From: Cristatella mucedo | Taxonomy: Eukaryota; Bryozoa; Phylactolaemata; Cristatellidae | Direction of reading: 5' to 3' | Assembly: GCA_009760855.2 (NCBI GenBank) | Contig: WPIO01000338.1 | Coordinates: forward strand, 16,533-80,532 | DNA length: 64,000 nucleotides | Shown here: positions 53,452 through 64,000 of the stretch, one piece after another | Position numbering within the stretch: position 1 is the stretch's first letter | How the letters are laid out: every line of letters starts with the position of its first letter | Program-made: the position numbers and the translations under genes | The notes under the pieces: generated by a model | The model's input: only the letters and a program-made list of their open reading frames with translations | Database searches by the model: none | Told to the model about the DNA's origin: nothing

Positions 53452-53784
53452 GCTATTTCGTGGGATGGATTCGATGACATCAATGGTAATGCTAGGCAAA
53501 TCGAACCTTATGACGGCAAAACGGACTTTGTCGCGTGGGTACGTCGGCTGGACTCGGTGGCCAAGACGAGCAAGGTTAAAGATGACAATATTGCCGCTCT
53601 CATGCCCTTGTATTTAACCGGCGGAGCTTTTGCAGTCGATGAAGGGCTGGTGGACAGTGATAAATGTGACTATGTGCTTCGATGCGCCTTGCACGAAGAA
53701 CGCCCGCTCAGAACCAGTACAAACAGTTTATTCTACTACAGAGCAGAGGGAGCACGACTTCACTCGCCCCTCTCTCCCCACTGA
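53452..53784 (+). pseudogene. Ty3/Gypsy-like retrotransposon Gag fragment
   Basis: The frame opens after a stop at 53,449-53,451 and ends with TGA at 53,782-53,784. The first about 75 codons have the layout of the capsid-like domain of metazoan Ty3/Gypsy Gag: PYDGKTDFVAW (53,506 onward), a helical K-rich segment, LMPLYLTGGAFAV, and SDKCDY. The Gag domain would normally continue for another 100 or more residues to a zinc knuckle; after about 53,700 the similarity ends. No protease, RT, integrase or LTR was found nearby. It is a relic or a captured exon. Confidence 0.6.
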
Positions 53785-54750
53785 ATCGCCCTCCTCGCCC
53801 ACGGCTGTTTTCGCCTGTGTTTTGACTGTGGTTAATGGCCTGTCCAAACCACACCACAGGCGGACCACGGCTTTGCACCACAGGTGATGCTCCTGACAGC
53901 TGTTTACGAAAGGAGCGGTACCGGCCTGCATATACTCAGACCATAATTTGGCAGAAAGCTAGCAAACCTGAACGTACCGGCTAGACAGACCAGTACTTTT
54001 CTTGACAAATCTGATGTTGCTTAATTAGTGGCCAGTCACTCACGTGATCTAGAGTCCATAGAAAGACTAAAGAGCATATTACAAGATCGGTAGTGCTCTG
54101 TGATCGGCCTATATCGGTAGCCGACCTTGAAGGAGAATTCTATCAACTGTGGTGGAATGTGCTTCACCAGAAGAGACAACACAGAAGCAGGACGTCTCTT
54201 TCGCTGGCCATATAAGGGAGATCGTAAACTATCGTTATGGGCTGAATTACACAAAACCGCTACCTATCGAAAGCATTATAAATATTTTTACATGCAATAC
54301 CCAACTGTAGCATTAGGATAGAAGAAACTAATCCTAATATCCAAACGGAGTAGCAGCCACAGCCACTTCGGCCCTGCACTGAGGCCTTTTTGCATAAGAG
54401 CGAATCTACCTGACTGGCGTATTTGCCACCAGTATAGGTTAGCACGCTAAGTAATAACAAGATCTGGGAATTTGTTTCTTATACTTCATCGGTAAAACCA
54501 TATATCGACAGCATGAAATATCGCTGTCTCGTGAGCTGGATTAGCTCAAAATGAAACGCTGGTAGAACTAAGTCAAACGTTATGGTTGCACAATTGAATT
54601 CGCCCTCCATGCACACTCAAACGCACCTACACTTGGTCTTAAAGCCACCGGCTCCAACTCCCAAGGCAGACGGTAGTTTGTTCCCGTAATGGGAACAGAA
54701 AGAAAGCGATTCAGCCGTTCTATTAAAGCTACTGATAGTATTGATGACAT
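53785..54750. other. Unassigned stretch
   Basis: No recognisable repeat or gene. It contains an acaccacaggcgg / caccacaggtg pair near 53,850-53,885 and is AT-richer from 54,000 onward. Confidence 0.35.
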
Positions 54751-54756
54751 CAATGT

Positions 54757-54905
54757 GCCGAGCTCGTTTTGTCGAGCGGTTGAGGTGCTCGCCGAGACCA
54801 AGGTCTAACTGAGGTCGTGGGCTCGAGCCCCGAGGCATATGTGAAGCGCCTGAATAGAGATTAAGTTCTCTTGGGGCGCTATTTAAATGAATTATATTTA
54901 TATAT
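54757..54905 (+). mobile_element. SINE-1
   Basis: The head ttttgtcgagcggttgaggtgctcgcc and the B box gtgggctcgagcccc are followed by gcgcctgaatagagattaag, ttctcttggggcgc and atttaaatgaattat. The hairpin inner stem here is agaga with tctct. It matches the SINE at 44,971-45,117. No target-site duplication was found. Confidence 0.85.
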
Positions 54906-55765
54906 TTATTTACACAAACAGAGAGCCAAAACACACTGGAATATGGGTATACACTGATGCATGGTATGAACATATCAATATCTGCAAATACTTCTACATA
55001 CCGTTTAGATACAGGCACATACCTACCTTTATGAGTAAGAATTTTTACACCTGTATATAAAAGATAAACTGGTCTGTCTGAAACTATGATTTTAGAAAAG
55101 TTGAATTTCGGATCCTAGATTATTTTCGGGCAGTACATAATGTGAGTTGCAGTGCTGCCGTGAAGCCATTCACCAGTCAATGGTCGAGAAAATTACTATG
55201 ATTTATTAACGCAGCCGACAAACAGAACGTGGACCGTATTCAAATACGGACAAAGAACAAACAACAAGTGGGTCCAATATCTACTAGTCCTGAGTGAATA
55301 CTATTGGCTGAGCCAGCCATCACGCATATTAATCTGGCTTTTCTTCCGGATCATGCTCCGATCAGTCCTGATCAGCTGTAGCTGATGTGGCCTTGACAGG
55401 GGTCTATTGACCTAGGTACAGCCAATCATCTGTAGTCTGCAGCTCCAAGAATAGCCGGTCTTCTGACTCAGTCAGTGATACACTGCAGGTCAAGGTTATA
55501 TCGTCCGGCACAATGGCTGTGAAGCGGATTCAGCCAACACATAACATGCTATGAACCCAGACCATTTCATGGAATGAACATAACCGTATCTGCAAATATA
55601 AAGATTGGTCAGTAAACTAGTAGTTGTTGGCACACTGATGACTCTGCACTCACCCACATGTACCCAAGCATACTAATAGGTTCACACGAAAGTAAGTACA
55701 CGATAAAGCACTGGCTGATAGAAAAGTGTCGAATGACTATTCCTTTGTCAGGAATTGAAGCTTAC

Positions 55766-55854
55766 CTTCCGATAACCTCTTCTTAGGTCCTGGCAACGGC
55801 GCTGGTAGGTCGCTGCTGGCACAGGGCAGTAGGCAGCAGATTTGGCCTCCTTAC
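55766..55854 (-). CDS. Putative internal coding exon of an unidentified host gene
   Basis: On the minus strand a pyrimidine-rich acceptor (gattttcttcttttag) ends at 55,855 and a consensus donor (gtaag) begins at 55,765. The 89-nt interval has one open frame: two bases completing a codon plus 29 codons ending exactly at the donor. The peptide includes YCPVPAATYQRRCQDLRRGY. The other two frames contain stops. About 80-170 bp upstream on the same strand an open stretch with MIPAPPKIDEPSIEESRK might belong to the preceding exon, but its splice sites are not clear. No family recognised. Confidence 0.4.
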
Positions 55855-56274
55855 CTAAAAGAAGAAAATCACAGCGAATCAAGCAATCGCATCACATAAA
55901 AGATTGACGACAAGGTACTAAAATTGACTTCCAGTCTGCCTGACTTGCGGCTCTCTTCTATAGATGGCTCATCAATCTTTGGAGGGGCGGGGATCATGAG
56001 CAACACTATGCAAGGCTACGGATGCAAGCTTGATGCAAGTAAAATGCAAAGCAGCATTCACATCCGGTGCTTTGGAGTGGTTAACACGATTCTCGAAATT
56101 AACTGTTAACGCTCTACCGTCAACAATCCTTTATTGCATATACCGAAGTTACCTCTGACCATGAAGTGGTTTCTAAATAGTTAGATACACGGTGGTATTC
56201 TCGTGTGCACACACTGTGCTTCTTACCCATACGATAAAAAATAGAGGCTGCTTAGCTATGGATATACGACGATT

Positions 56275-56350
56275 ATTAATAATAATACACTTGATAAAGA
56301 GCCCTCAGATAACCCAGTCTCTGTCTGGGTGCCTCACATTACTTACTTGG
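56275..56350 (-). mobile_element. LINE-A-type 3' end scrap
   Basis: The minus strand shows a diverged hairpin (gaggcaccc...gagggctctttatc) followed by ATT triplets. There is no coding part. Flanks 55,855-56,275 and 56,350-57,320 are AT-rich with no recognised gene or repeat beyond the possible exon noted for 55,766. Confidence 0.6.
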
Positions 56351-57324
56351 CATTGCTTGTTTGATCAATTGGACGAAGGTGCCAGGCAGCTGCTGTTGCC
56401 ACAGTTAGTAAAGCTGCTGCTGTCTCCTGTCCAGCAGTGAAAAAGAAACACGACCGCGGTTAAATTACTGTTAGCTGACAGGTAGATACATCGGAGCTTA
56501 GCGGTAAAAGCGCTTGACCTTTTATTAGAACGGGGAATGAAATCAGAAAAGATACAAAATCAAAAGAGAGTAAATCAATTAGCTATATATATTTTGCAAA
56601 CCAAGCAACATAGTTTGACTTGATTGACACATTCTTTGTCACTACAAAATGCCTGTGATAATTGTTTAGGCCCAAACCAGGGCTGCCACCTAGGCTTTGA
56701 TCGGAGTTCAAGGTAAGATATTCTCAAGAACATAGATGTACATAGAACATAGAACATGTTTAGTCAAGCCCAGCTCGTGATCAATTCCACGCGATACAGA
56801 TTTCAATTACGATGTCCTTCCAGGTATGCAGCTACATCCTCAAGCTCCATTACTGAAAATCTACCTTAAAAAACAAGTAGGAAATGGTAGTCACATGACT
56901 TACAGCGTTAAAAACAAGCAGTGTGACTGATTGCCTCAACTAAGATCAAGAAGTAAAACAAGAAGAAATGTCCTAAGTCATAGTTCTTGGGCGCTTTTAC
57001 GGTTTAGAGGACAGATACAAGCAAAATCAACGTCATAATTTGCAAAGTACCAGTATGAAATAGATCTTTTCAATGAACTCAATGTATGCATCTAAAGTAG
57101 CATATCAATTGGCAATCGGCCGCATGAATAACGTCCACCTATAAGCACTTAACGAGAATTCCAGTGGATACAGCATATGATGGTAGGAACAAGTTGGTTT
57201 TGAGCTGCTTCATCAATGTGATGTCAAGTAATATGGAACTTCAAAGAGCACAGAATTACAGCTTAGAGATGATTTCGAAATCTGTTCATAATTGATCTAA
57301 TCCAGACCTCAACCTGGACGAAGT

Positions 57325-58617
57325 CATTGCTCTTCAGTTGTCCAGGTCCTATCTCAGTGGGAAACTCCAGAGTATTGACGTGAATGGACAAAGATCATCT
57401 GAGGTAATTCGGAAATAGTTCGTACCTCAGGGCTCCGTGCTAGGTCCGGTTCTATTCACGGTTTATACTCTCCCTCTTGCTGATGCGATTGCCAAGCACA
57501 ATCTAGGCTTTCACTTCTATGTGGATGACACTCAGTTGTACCTTTGCTTTGATCCCTCCTAGCCTTCGAGCACCTCAAATTGTCTCAACTCACTTGCTGC
57601 ATGTATTGATGACATCCACACGTGGATGGCAGCCAATTATCTAAAACTAAATGACGATACAACTAACTTACTAGTTATGGGAAAACCCAGTGTGATTCAG
57701 AGATTGGAAAGGCTGACGCTCAATATTTGCTCTGCCAGCATATCTCCAGGTGAATCAGCTCGAAATCTAGGTGTCATATTCCAAAGCGACCTCTCGTTAG
57801 ACGACCACATCAGCTCCACAGTCAAATCTGCCCATTGTCAGCTTCATAACATTGCTAAAATTAGGGCTTGTTTAGATAAGGATACCACATCCAAGTTGGT
57901 CCATGCATTCGTGACATTCCGTCTCGACTTCTGCAACTCACTGCCCGCTGGCCTACCGGCATGTCGATGAATCGATTGCAGCTGGTGCAAAACTCGGCAG
58001 CTAGGCTTGTCTGTCGTGAGCGTCGCAGTTGCCACATTACTGCACTTCTCGCCGACCAGCACTGGCTACCAGTCAAGCAACGGATTGACTTCAAGGTTTT
58101 GTCGTTCACTTTTAGGTCACTTCATTCTTTGGCTCCAGGCTATCTCTCAGATATACTCCCCCATCAGGCCAAGCATCGTACTACCCGCTTTTTCGGAATC
58201 CAACAGTCTACAAATACCTCGTACAAACCTCAAATCCTTTGGAGACGGTGCATTAAGTTCGTATGCTCCCAAAGCCTGGAACTCCCTCCCGACCTGTGTC
58301 AGCACATTCCCTGACCTGACCACATTTAAACAGAATTTAAAAACACACCTATTTAGGACAGCATTTAGTGGGTTCCTGTGATTCGTCCTTGATGTGCTTA
58401 TAGGTGCTGACACTGTGCATGCTGCCACTAACCATATTTGAATTCTGACCCTGTGCATGTCACCCCTAACTATGTTATTCATTTTGTTTGTTTATCAAGC
58501 ATGATTTTACTCACCATTCAATGGCATTTCCCATAGCAGCAAATGTAAAGCGCCCAGAGAGAGATTGAGTTCTCTGAGGGCGCTTTATCACATGCAGTAT
58601 TATTATTAATATTATTA
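57325..58617 (+). mobile_element. LINE-A fragment: RT to 3' end (private deletion subfamily)
   Basis: This runs from the LQWFRSYLSG region (decayed here) through [22 protein letters not shown], the LDKDTTSKL region, LHWLPVKQ (QHWLPVKQ) and PKAWNSLPTCV to 3' UTR, hairpin and ATT tail at about 58,617. A change at 57,960-57,975 (atgtcgatgaatcgattg) breaks the frame and is shared only with 60,027-60,801. AGTC on both sides is a weak possible duplication. Confidence 0.88.
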
Positions 58618-58904
58618 CATTAGTCTTTCAACATGCTAAACGGATTGCTAACTCCAAATTGTTAATGGTAGCAGACTTTCTCAACTTAAACGACAAAAAA
58701 TCAGCTTAATAGTAGTTTGAAAACCAAGGCAGCTCAGAAAGGGGAAAGCTAAACCTTTGTAACCGCTCTGCCAACCTATCTTCTGTTGTATGCTTGCCAG
58801 CAGAGCTTGCACTAGACGATAACAGCAAAGTCTACCTACTTTTAGCAACACAGCAGAGCTATATAATGAGTCGATGTATTTTTATATTACTTATTGATTA
58901 ATAT

Positions 58905-59640
58905 AACGTTAATAGTAATACATTTATATAGTACCCTCATAGAGAGACGCATCTGTCTCTCTGTCTGTCTTTCTTGGCACTTTGCATACAGATGCTGCAT
59001 AGAACGCAATAAAAATGTTCGGCAGTTACATCCGAAAGCAGCAGTTATAGTGCAAGCAGGTACATTCAAACGAAGAATGAACCACAAAGACCCACTAAAT
59101 GCTGTAATAAATAGGTGTGTTGTAAGCCTGTTTTTAATAATGTCATGTCAGGAGACATTGTGAGATGATGCGATAGTGAGTGTCAAGATTTGGGAGCATA
59201 GGAACAAAAGGAACAGTCTCCAACAGTTTTAAATTTTGTATGAGGTATGGGTACATGATTCGAGTCAGAAAAGAGGTATGATATGATTGTATGATGCCTT
59301 GCCTGATGGGGAAGTAGATATGATAGGCAGGCTGAAGCCAGAGAATGAGGGACCTAAAAGCGAGTAAGAGAACGTTGAAGTCGATGCGCTGATTGATTAT
59401 GAGTCACTGCAGGCTGGTGAGAAGTGGTGTGATTTAGCCGTTTCGAAACTCGCCACAGATTAACGTGGCTTCAGAGAATCGCACCAACTGCAGAGCTGCA
59501 GAGCCTGGTTGCAGAGGCCGGTAGACCAGCAAGCAGAAACTTACAGAAGTCGAGACGGGATGTCTCAAATGGATGGACCAATTTTTAAGTGGTCGGCGAA
59601 ATCGAAATCTTAAGTATATGGTCTCTTAGCAGGCTCACTG
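58905..59640 (-). pseudogene. Old LINE-A-related fragment
   Basis: Hairpin-like terminus at about 58,920-58,985 (agtgcc...gggtact, with a long inner stem agagagac/gtctctct), then 3' UTR words and a decayed C-terminal coding region (kafgs... to ggtccatcc) to about 59,640. Many differences and indels mark an ancient copy or a separate subfamily. Confidence 0.7.
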
Positions 59641-59704
59641 CAGCTTTTGATCCTGTACACCTTGGTGCCTCACTGGTTAAAAGAAAATAAGAATAATAAT
59701 CGGT

Positions 59705-59805
59705 AGTTAGTAATAATAATAATGCATTATATAGCACCCTACAAGAACGTAACATTTTTCTAGGCATTTTACATATACTGCAAAGGAAGCATGATAATAT
59801 CATGT
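59705..59805 (-). mobile_element. LINE-A-type 3' end scrap
   Basis: ATT triplets, then tatagcaccctac...ttctaggcattttac read on the plus strand, equal to the degraded hairpin. No coding part. About 59,805-60,020 is unassigned. Confidence 0.65.
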
Positions 59806-60026
59806 AAAGTGCTTTAGAGAGCATATGTCTATGATTCGAAACTTCATTGAGCAGCCTCACCAGCAGCCCAGTGATGGTGATATTCAACCGCTGACAGAAA
59901 CTTACTCAGTTTTACAGTCTCTATAGCAGTCAGTAGCACTCCCTAGCGACGTTGATATCATTGCCTTAGCTGCACCAAGACGGTTACTCCTACCAAAGTG
60001 CAACGATAACACTGACATTAATGATA

Positions 60027-60801
60027 ACAATAATTATGCACTTGATAAAGCGCCCTCAGAGAACTCAATCTCTCTCTAGGCGCTTTACATTTGCTGCAAA
60101 GAGAAACGCCATTCAATGGTAAGTAAAATCATGCTTGATAAACAAGCAAAATGAATAACATGTTCAGGGGTGACATGCACAGGTCAGAATGCAAATGTGG
60201 TTAGTGGCAGCACGCACAGTGTCAGCACCTATAAGTACATCAAGGACGAATCACAGGAACCCACTAAATGCTCTCCTAAATAGGTGTGTTTTTAAATTCT
60301 GTTTAAATGTGGTCAGGTCAGGGAATGTGCTGACACAGGTCGGGAGGGAGTTCCAGGCTTTGGGAGCATACGAACTAAATGCACCGTCTCCAAAGGATTT
60401 GAGGTTTGTACGAGGTATTTGTAGACTGTTGGATTCCGAAAAAGCGGGTAGTACGATGCTTGGCCTGATGGGGGAGTATATCTGAGAGATAGCCTGGAGC
60501 CATAGAATGAATGACCTAAAAGTGAGCGACAAAACCTTGAAGTCAATCCGTTGCTTGACTTGTAGCCAGTGCTGGTCGGCGAGAAGTGCCGTAATGTGGC
60601 AACTGCGACGCTCACGACAGACAAGCCTAGCTGCCGAGTTTTGCACCAGCTGCAATCGATTCATCGACATGCCGGTAGGTCAGCGAGCAGTGAGTTGCAG
60701 AAGTCGAGACGGAATGTCACGAATGCATGGACCAACTTAGATGTGGTATCCTTATCTAAACAAGCCCTAATTTTAGCAATGTTATGAAGCTGAAAATAGG
60801 C
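60027..60801 (-). mobile_element. LINE-A 3' fragment with TGATA target-site duplication
   Basis: TGATA occurs at 60,022-60,026 and 60,802-60,806. The minus strand runs from the FQLHNIAKI region to the C-terminus, 3' UTR, hairpin and tail. It shares private changes with 57,840-58,617 (the cgatgaatcgattg word, the gtcagcacattcc word) and lies inverted to it 1.4 kb away. Frameshifts break the coding region. Confidence 0.9.
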
Positions 60802-60809
60802 TGATATTA

Positions 60810-61200
60810 CCTCCCTGATCTCATCATCCTCATTTCTTCCAACGCAGGTTTTCTCTACCTGTCAAATGTATATCTAGGTCATTGACCAGGAGGCAATTGA
60901 AGAAAGTGAGGTGAATTTGTGAACGACTTGACTTGTGTAAGACAATCTCATTACACGATTGACTAAATCAAAATATCAAAACCATGCATGCTATTAGCCA
61001 CTTTACCGTGATGATTTAGGGCATCGTTGGTTAGGCTTGGTGGTTAATGACACTGTACATTATATGTGGTCTGTACAGAGCCTTAAGAGAAACCTCTACA
61101 CAGTTGCAACTCCATTGGACAGCCTGAACGGTAGCCCCAGTCACAGTAGCACAAGACAGTTGGTTAATCTGCTGTACGGTTTTTACAGCTACCGGAAGCA
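60810..61200. other. Unassigned stretch
   Basis: No recognised repeat, RNA gene or coding motif. Confidence 0.35.
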
Positions 61201-61510
61201 GTGATCCCTGGTCCCAGCAGCAGCTGCTGCTTCCCAAGCATCCCAGCCTCCAGGGACGGCATGCATACAACGCATTCACTACTCAGACAGACAATCGCCA
61301 GGCAACTGGCGTGCTCACGTGGGAGTGTGCGTCTAGAAAGTCGCCTCCGGGCGACACTTGAAGCGAGCAGAGCGAAGGTAGCACTCCAAGGGCTGCGGCT
61401 ACCTTGCCATGCCTGTGGGGAACTGGTGCTGCTACTGCCGAGTGTTGGGTCAACGATACACCACCGATGGCACACCCATGCATCATATGCAACACCGTCG
61501 CAGGTAAGTT
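61201..61510 (+). other. GC-rich segment with open frames and a consensus splice donor
   Basis: A plus-strand frame is open from 61,201 and contains a cgtcgcag|gtaagt donor at about 61,499-61,508, but the minus strand is also open for about 100 codons (61,164-61,475). The plus peptide has no recognised domain. It may be a host exon, yet both-strand openness weakens the case. Confidence 0.2.
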
Positions 61511-61667
61511 AAATGTGGTCTGAACGCTAGGTTTAATGCCGACAAAGTTTTGACTCCAGCAGGTTACTTATTTCAGGCTCTGGACTCTCTCTCTCTCGGT
61601 CGATGCTAAGAGCCTTGTCGCTCGCTCCCCTGCGACCCCCGTGCTTCTTCCTGGTGCCATCCTTTCG

Positions 61668-62130
61668 GATAATAATAATAATAATAATGCATTGATAAAT
61701 CACCCTCAGAGAACTCAACCTCTTTCTTGGCTTTTTACATTTGCTACAAAGGAAACGCGATCGAATTGTGAGTGGTATCACGCTTGATAAACAGCATGAA
61801 TAACATGGTTAGGGTTGACATGCACAGGGTGAGCATGCAAATGTGGTTAGTGGAAGAATGCAACGTTGTCAGCAAGCATAAGCACAAAAAGAACAAATCA
61901 CAGGGACCCACTAAATGCTTTCTTAAATAGATGCGTTTTTAATTTCTCTTTACGTGTGGTCAAGTCAGAGGATGTCGCGAATGAAATCGGGAGTGAGTTC
62001 CAGGCTTTGGGAGCATATCGACTAGAAGCACTGTCTCCAAATGGTTGAAGCTTTTTACGTGGTATGCGTAAATAGTTAGATTCCGAAAAGCAGGTGGTAG
62101 GATGCTTTGTCTGGTGGGGCAGTAAGCTGT
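61668..62130 (-). mobile_element. LINE-A 3' fragment (diverged)
   Basis: (ATT)n at 61,668-61,688, hairpin with mutated arms (aaatcaccctcag...cttggcttttta on the plus strand), 3' UTR and C-terminal coding words up to about 62,130. No target-site duplication was seen. Confidence 0.85.
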
Positions 62131-62439
62131 TTGCATGATTAGGGAGCTTGATCGCTAAACTTTAGCATCTGGCTTTAGCATGGCAATGCATATAACTATA
62201 TACATATGGCGAAATAAATGGATCCTCCTGCCGGCCAACTGCAGCCTCACACATCTTTCACCTCACAATGCTTCAGACGACCACGTTTACTCTAGCCGTA
62301 CGTGTGCATTGTCTTTAGTTTGTCATTTGAGCTAATTCGACAAGCGATCTCCGTTCAGACTGTCAGCATTGGCAATGGAGCATGCCGGATCACCTAGCCT
62401 GTATACCTACGACACACAGCTGCACCACCAAGCAGGGAT

Positions 62440-62520
62440 GGCCGGCCCCATACATGTAGCTCAGCAACATGGTACTTGGTCTTCACGTCTCAGATAGTGG
62501 GCTCTAGCCCTTGTGATAGG
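62440..62520 (+). other. tRNA-like head, possible SINE relic
   Basis: tagctcagcaacatggtacttgg resembles an A-box region and gtgggctctagcccttgt a B-box region about 35 bp later. No cloverleaf with a paired acceptor stem can be drawn with confidence, so I do not call a tRNA gene. About 62,130-62,440 is unassigned. Confidence 0.3.
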
Positions 62521-62569
62521 AAATCCTTAATTGCCTGCCGATTCCCTATTGCAAGGGGGACTAATGATT

Positions 62570-62640
62570 TACCCATAAGAGATATTAACCTTCATTATTT
62601 GTTCATTACCCATAACAGATTTTAACCTTCATTATTTGTA
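62570..62640 (+). repeat. Two-copy tandem duplication (about 35 bp)
   Basis: The words acccataa(g/c)aga and ttaaccttcattatttgt occur twice in succession with four to five differences. Confidence 0.8.
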
Positions 62641-62649
62641 TCTATTTTT

Positions 62650-64000
62650 TAAGCTCACTGATCCTTGAAAAAACATGAGTTTGCTTACATGCAGACCGAA
62701 AAATTGCAATTTAATGGAAATGCTTGCCTGAAGAGGCAAAAAAAGCTGTTCGCCTCTTGTTTCTTGTGACGTGTTGCTTAGCAGTACAATGTATCGCCGT
62801 CTGGGTTCCTGCAATGCTATGCCGGGTGAAAATCCACTGCTGCATAGCCGGAAATGCCAGCATGGACCTCACTAGGATACAATAGAGTTGTCTTGCCAAG
62901 TCTCAGCCATTGGACCTTCTGTATCACTTAGCTTTCTTTTTGCCTAAATTCAAATTATCTTTTTCTGTTCGCTCTCGTTCCTGCGCAGGATTGAGTGGCT
63001 GTTACTAACCACATGTTCTATTCATATATACCATATCGGATTATACCAGTGGCCATGACTGCCTTAAAGCTTTCTCTAATATTCTGGCCTAAGCCTAATA
63101 CGTGTGTTCTTTTGCATGTTTGATTGAATGATCGTCACTAAACCTTGCATACTGATTGTCTATTACCGACTTGTACAGAATATTCAGAGTCTTGAGACTG
63201 AAAATACCTGAGTGCTGAAAATTTTGCAACGTGTACAGTTGAGCCATCGACTTACGACGGCTCAACTTATGAAAATTTGGTGGTGCGAGCTTGGACGCGG
63301 TCACAAAAATATCGAAAATCAATTTATTTTCAAGGAAGTTTTCAAAATCCGAGCGCGGCCAGAAGAAATTGACAAGGCCATAAACAGCAAGAAAGGAACT
63401 ACGTGTGACAACGTCAGAACTTATCCTACTAAAAAGTATCATCTGCCATTCGTGACATGGAAAATTCGAATTACGGCAGGTTTTCTGTTCCCTATCTGTT
63501 TCGTAAGTCGAGGGATAGGATAAGAAATGGGCCCTCTTGCTCTTGAGGCTGACATTTACTTAGCTACTCTATTCCGAAGCTAAACGACCATCGACTACAG
63601 ATGCTTTTGTTCTGCAGGTCCTTTGGCCTGCGGAATCCATTTTCACAGCTCTAGCGAAAAAGCAAATTACATATCCTGTTGCTGACTGAGGCATATCCTT
63701 AACAACCATTTTAAACTATTATTTTCTTGCTAATTGATTTCTTTCTGGACGGCTGCGAAGATCCTGATAGTAGGCTTCCTGAAAGATGGATTTTAATATC
63801 CTCGTTTTCTTACCTGGTCTGCAGCGATGAATGAATTTCTAGGTTTCATGCGAGTTCTACCACGCTTCTAAGCAGCTGAAATGCCCGGTCGCTATATTCG
63901 CCGTGCAACTAGCTCATCGTATTTTTGTTAATGTCCACTTAATTGGCTGACGTAGATAGATAAAGGTTAGGATTTTTATGGTTTGTGGTAGAACTTTTAA
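62650..64000. other. Unassigned right end
   Basis: No recognised repeats. Opposed open frames of about 100 codons overlap at 63,095-63,523 (plus: LSHRLTTAQLMKIWW; minus: SRRKSMAQLYTLQNF) with no known motif. A short self-complementary word (gagccatcgacttacgacggctc) lies at about 63,241-63,263. Confidence 0.35.

Noticed and set aside
54971-55060. Possible tRNA or snRNA gene in AT-rich sequence
   Set aside because: No paired acceptor stem, T-loop or Sm-type site could be located.

Overview
The window looks like a metazoan nuclear genome, most likely an invertebrate; the phylum cannot be fixed from sequence alone. Bacterial operons, rRNA genes, intact tRNA genes and CRISPR arrays are absent. 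Instead there are many copies of non-LTR retrotransposons (LINEs) of the CR1/L2 type, tRNA-derived SINEs, small DNA transposons, long microsatellites, and large GC-rich composite repeats in both orientations. No complete host gene was found. The best host-like traces are a putative 89-nt exon at 55,766-55,854 (minus), an unidentified 95-codon open frame at 35,087-35,374 (minus) and a charged open frame at 25,004-25,375 (minus). A Ty3/Gypsy-like Gag fragment lies at 53,452-53,784.

Names used below are local labels. LINE-A: CR1/L2-like, with a 3' double-stem hairpin and an (ATT)n tail; more than 20 copies, the longest at 9,648-12,357. LINE-B: a second CR1-like family with a (TTACA)n tail, best at 49,209-50,285. 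LINE-C: an old family seen at about 8.6 and 29.5 kb. SINE-1 and SINE-2: tRNA-like SINEs. CE-1: a composite unit of about 5 kb holding a decayed reverse-transcriptase (RT) tail, a hypervariable GA/CT microsatellite, a long 3' region and the LINE-A-type hairpin. CR-A: a CpG-rich composite repeat made of recurrent blocks (M0, M1, M2, M3, D) plus a LINE-B 3' end.

Layout: 1-2.5 kb CR-A; 2.6-7.5 kb CE-1 on the minus strand, interrupted by LINE-A, LINE-B and (TA)n; 7.7-9.4 kb old LINE and SINE remnants; 9.65-12.36 kb the longest LINE-A; 13.3-16.7 kb CR-A followed by CE-1, with a MITE inside; 16.9-19.7 and 21-23.8 kb CR-A on the minus strand; 24-29.4 kb a low-repeat stretch with an AT-rich island and telomere-like repeats; 29.4-36.3 kb LINE-C, then CE-1 on the plus strand with a 2.3-kb purine-rich array; 36.3-38.7 kb CR-A; 39.1-44.5 kb an inverted repeat combined with a direct segmental duplication; 45.2-47.2 kb CR-A plus CE-1; 47.2-50.3 kb nested LINE-A and LINE-B; 50.3-64 kb lower repeat density with LINE-A, SINE-1, a hAT-like MITE, the Gag remnant and the exon candidate.

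The main theme is a shared retrotransposition signal. LINE-A, SINE-1 and CE-1 all end in the same two-stem hairpin, with paired base changes in the stem. Several insertions are proven by target-site duplications or by an uninterrupted sister copy. LINE-A appears recently active, since two copies differ at about 4 positions in 350 and have different target sites. All homology calls were made by eye; no alignments or searches were run.
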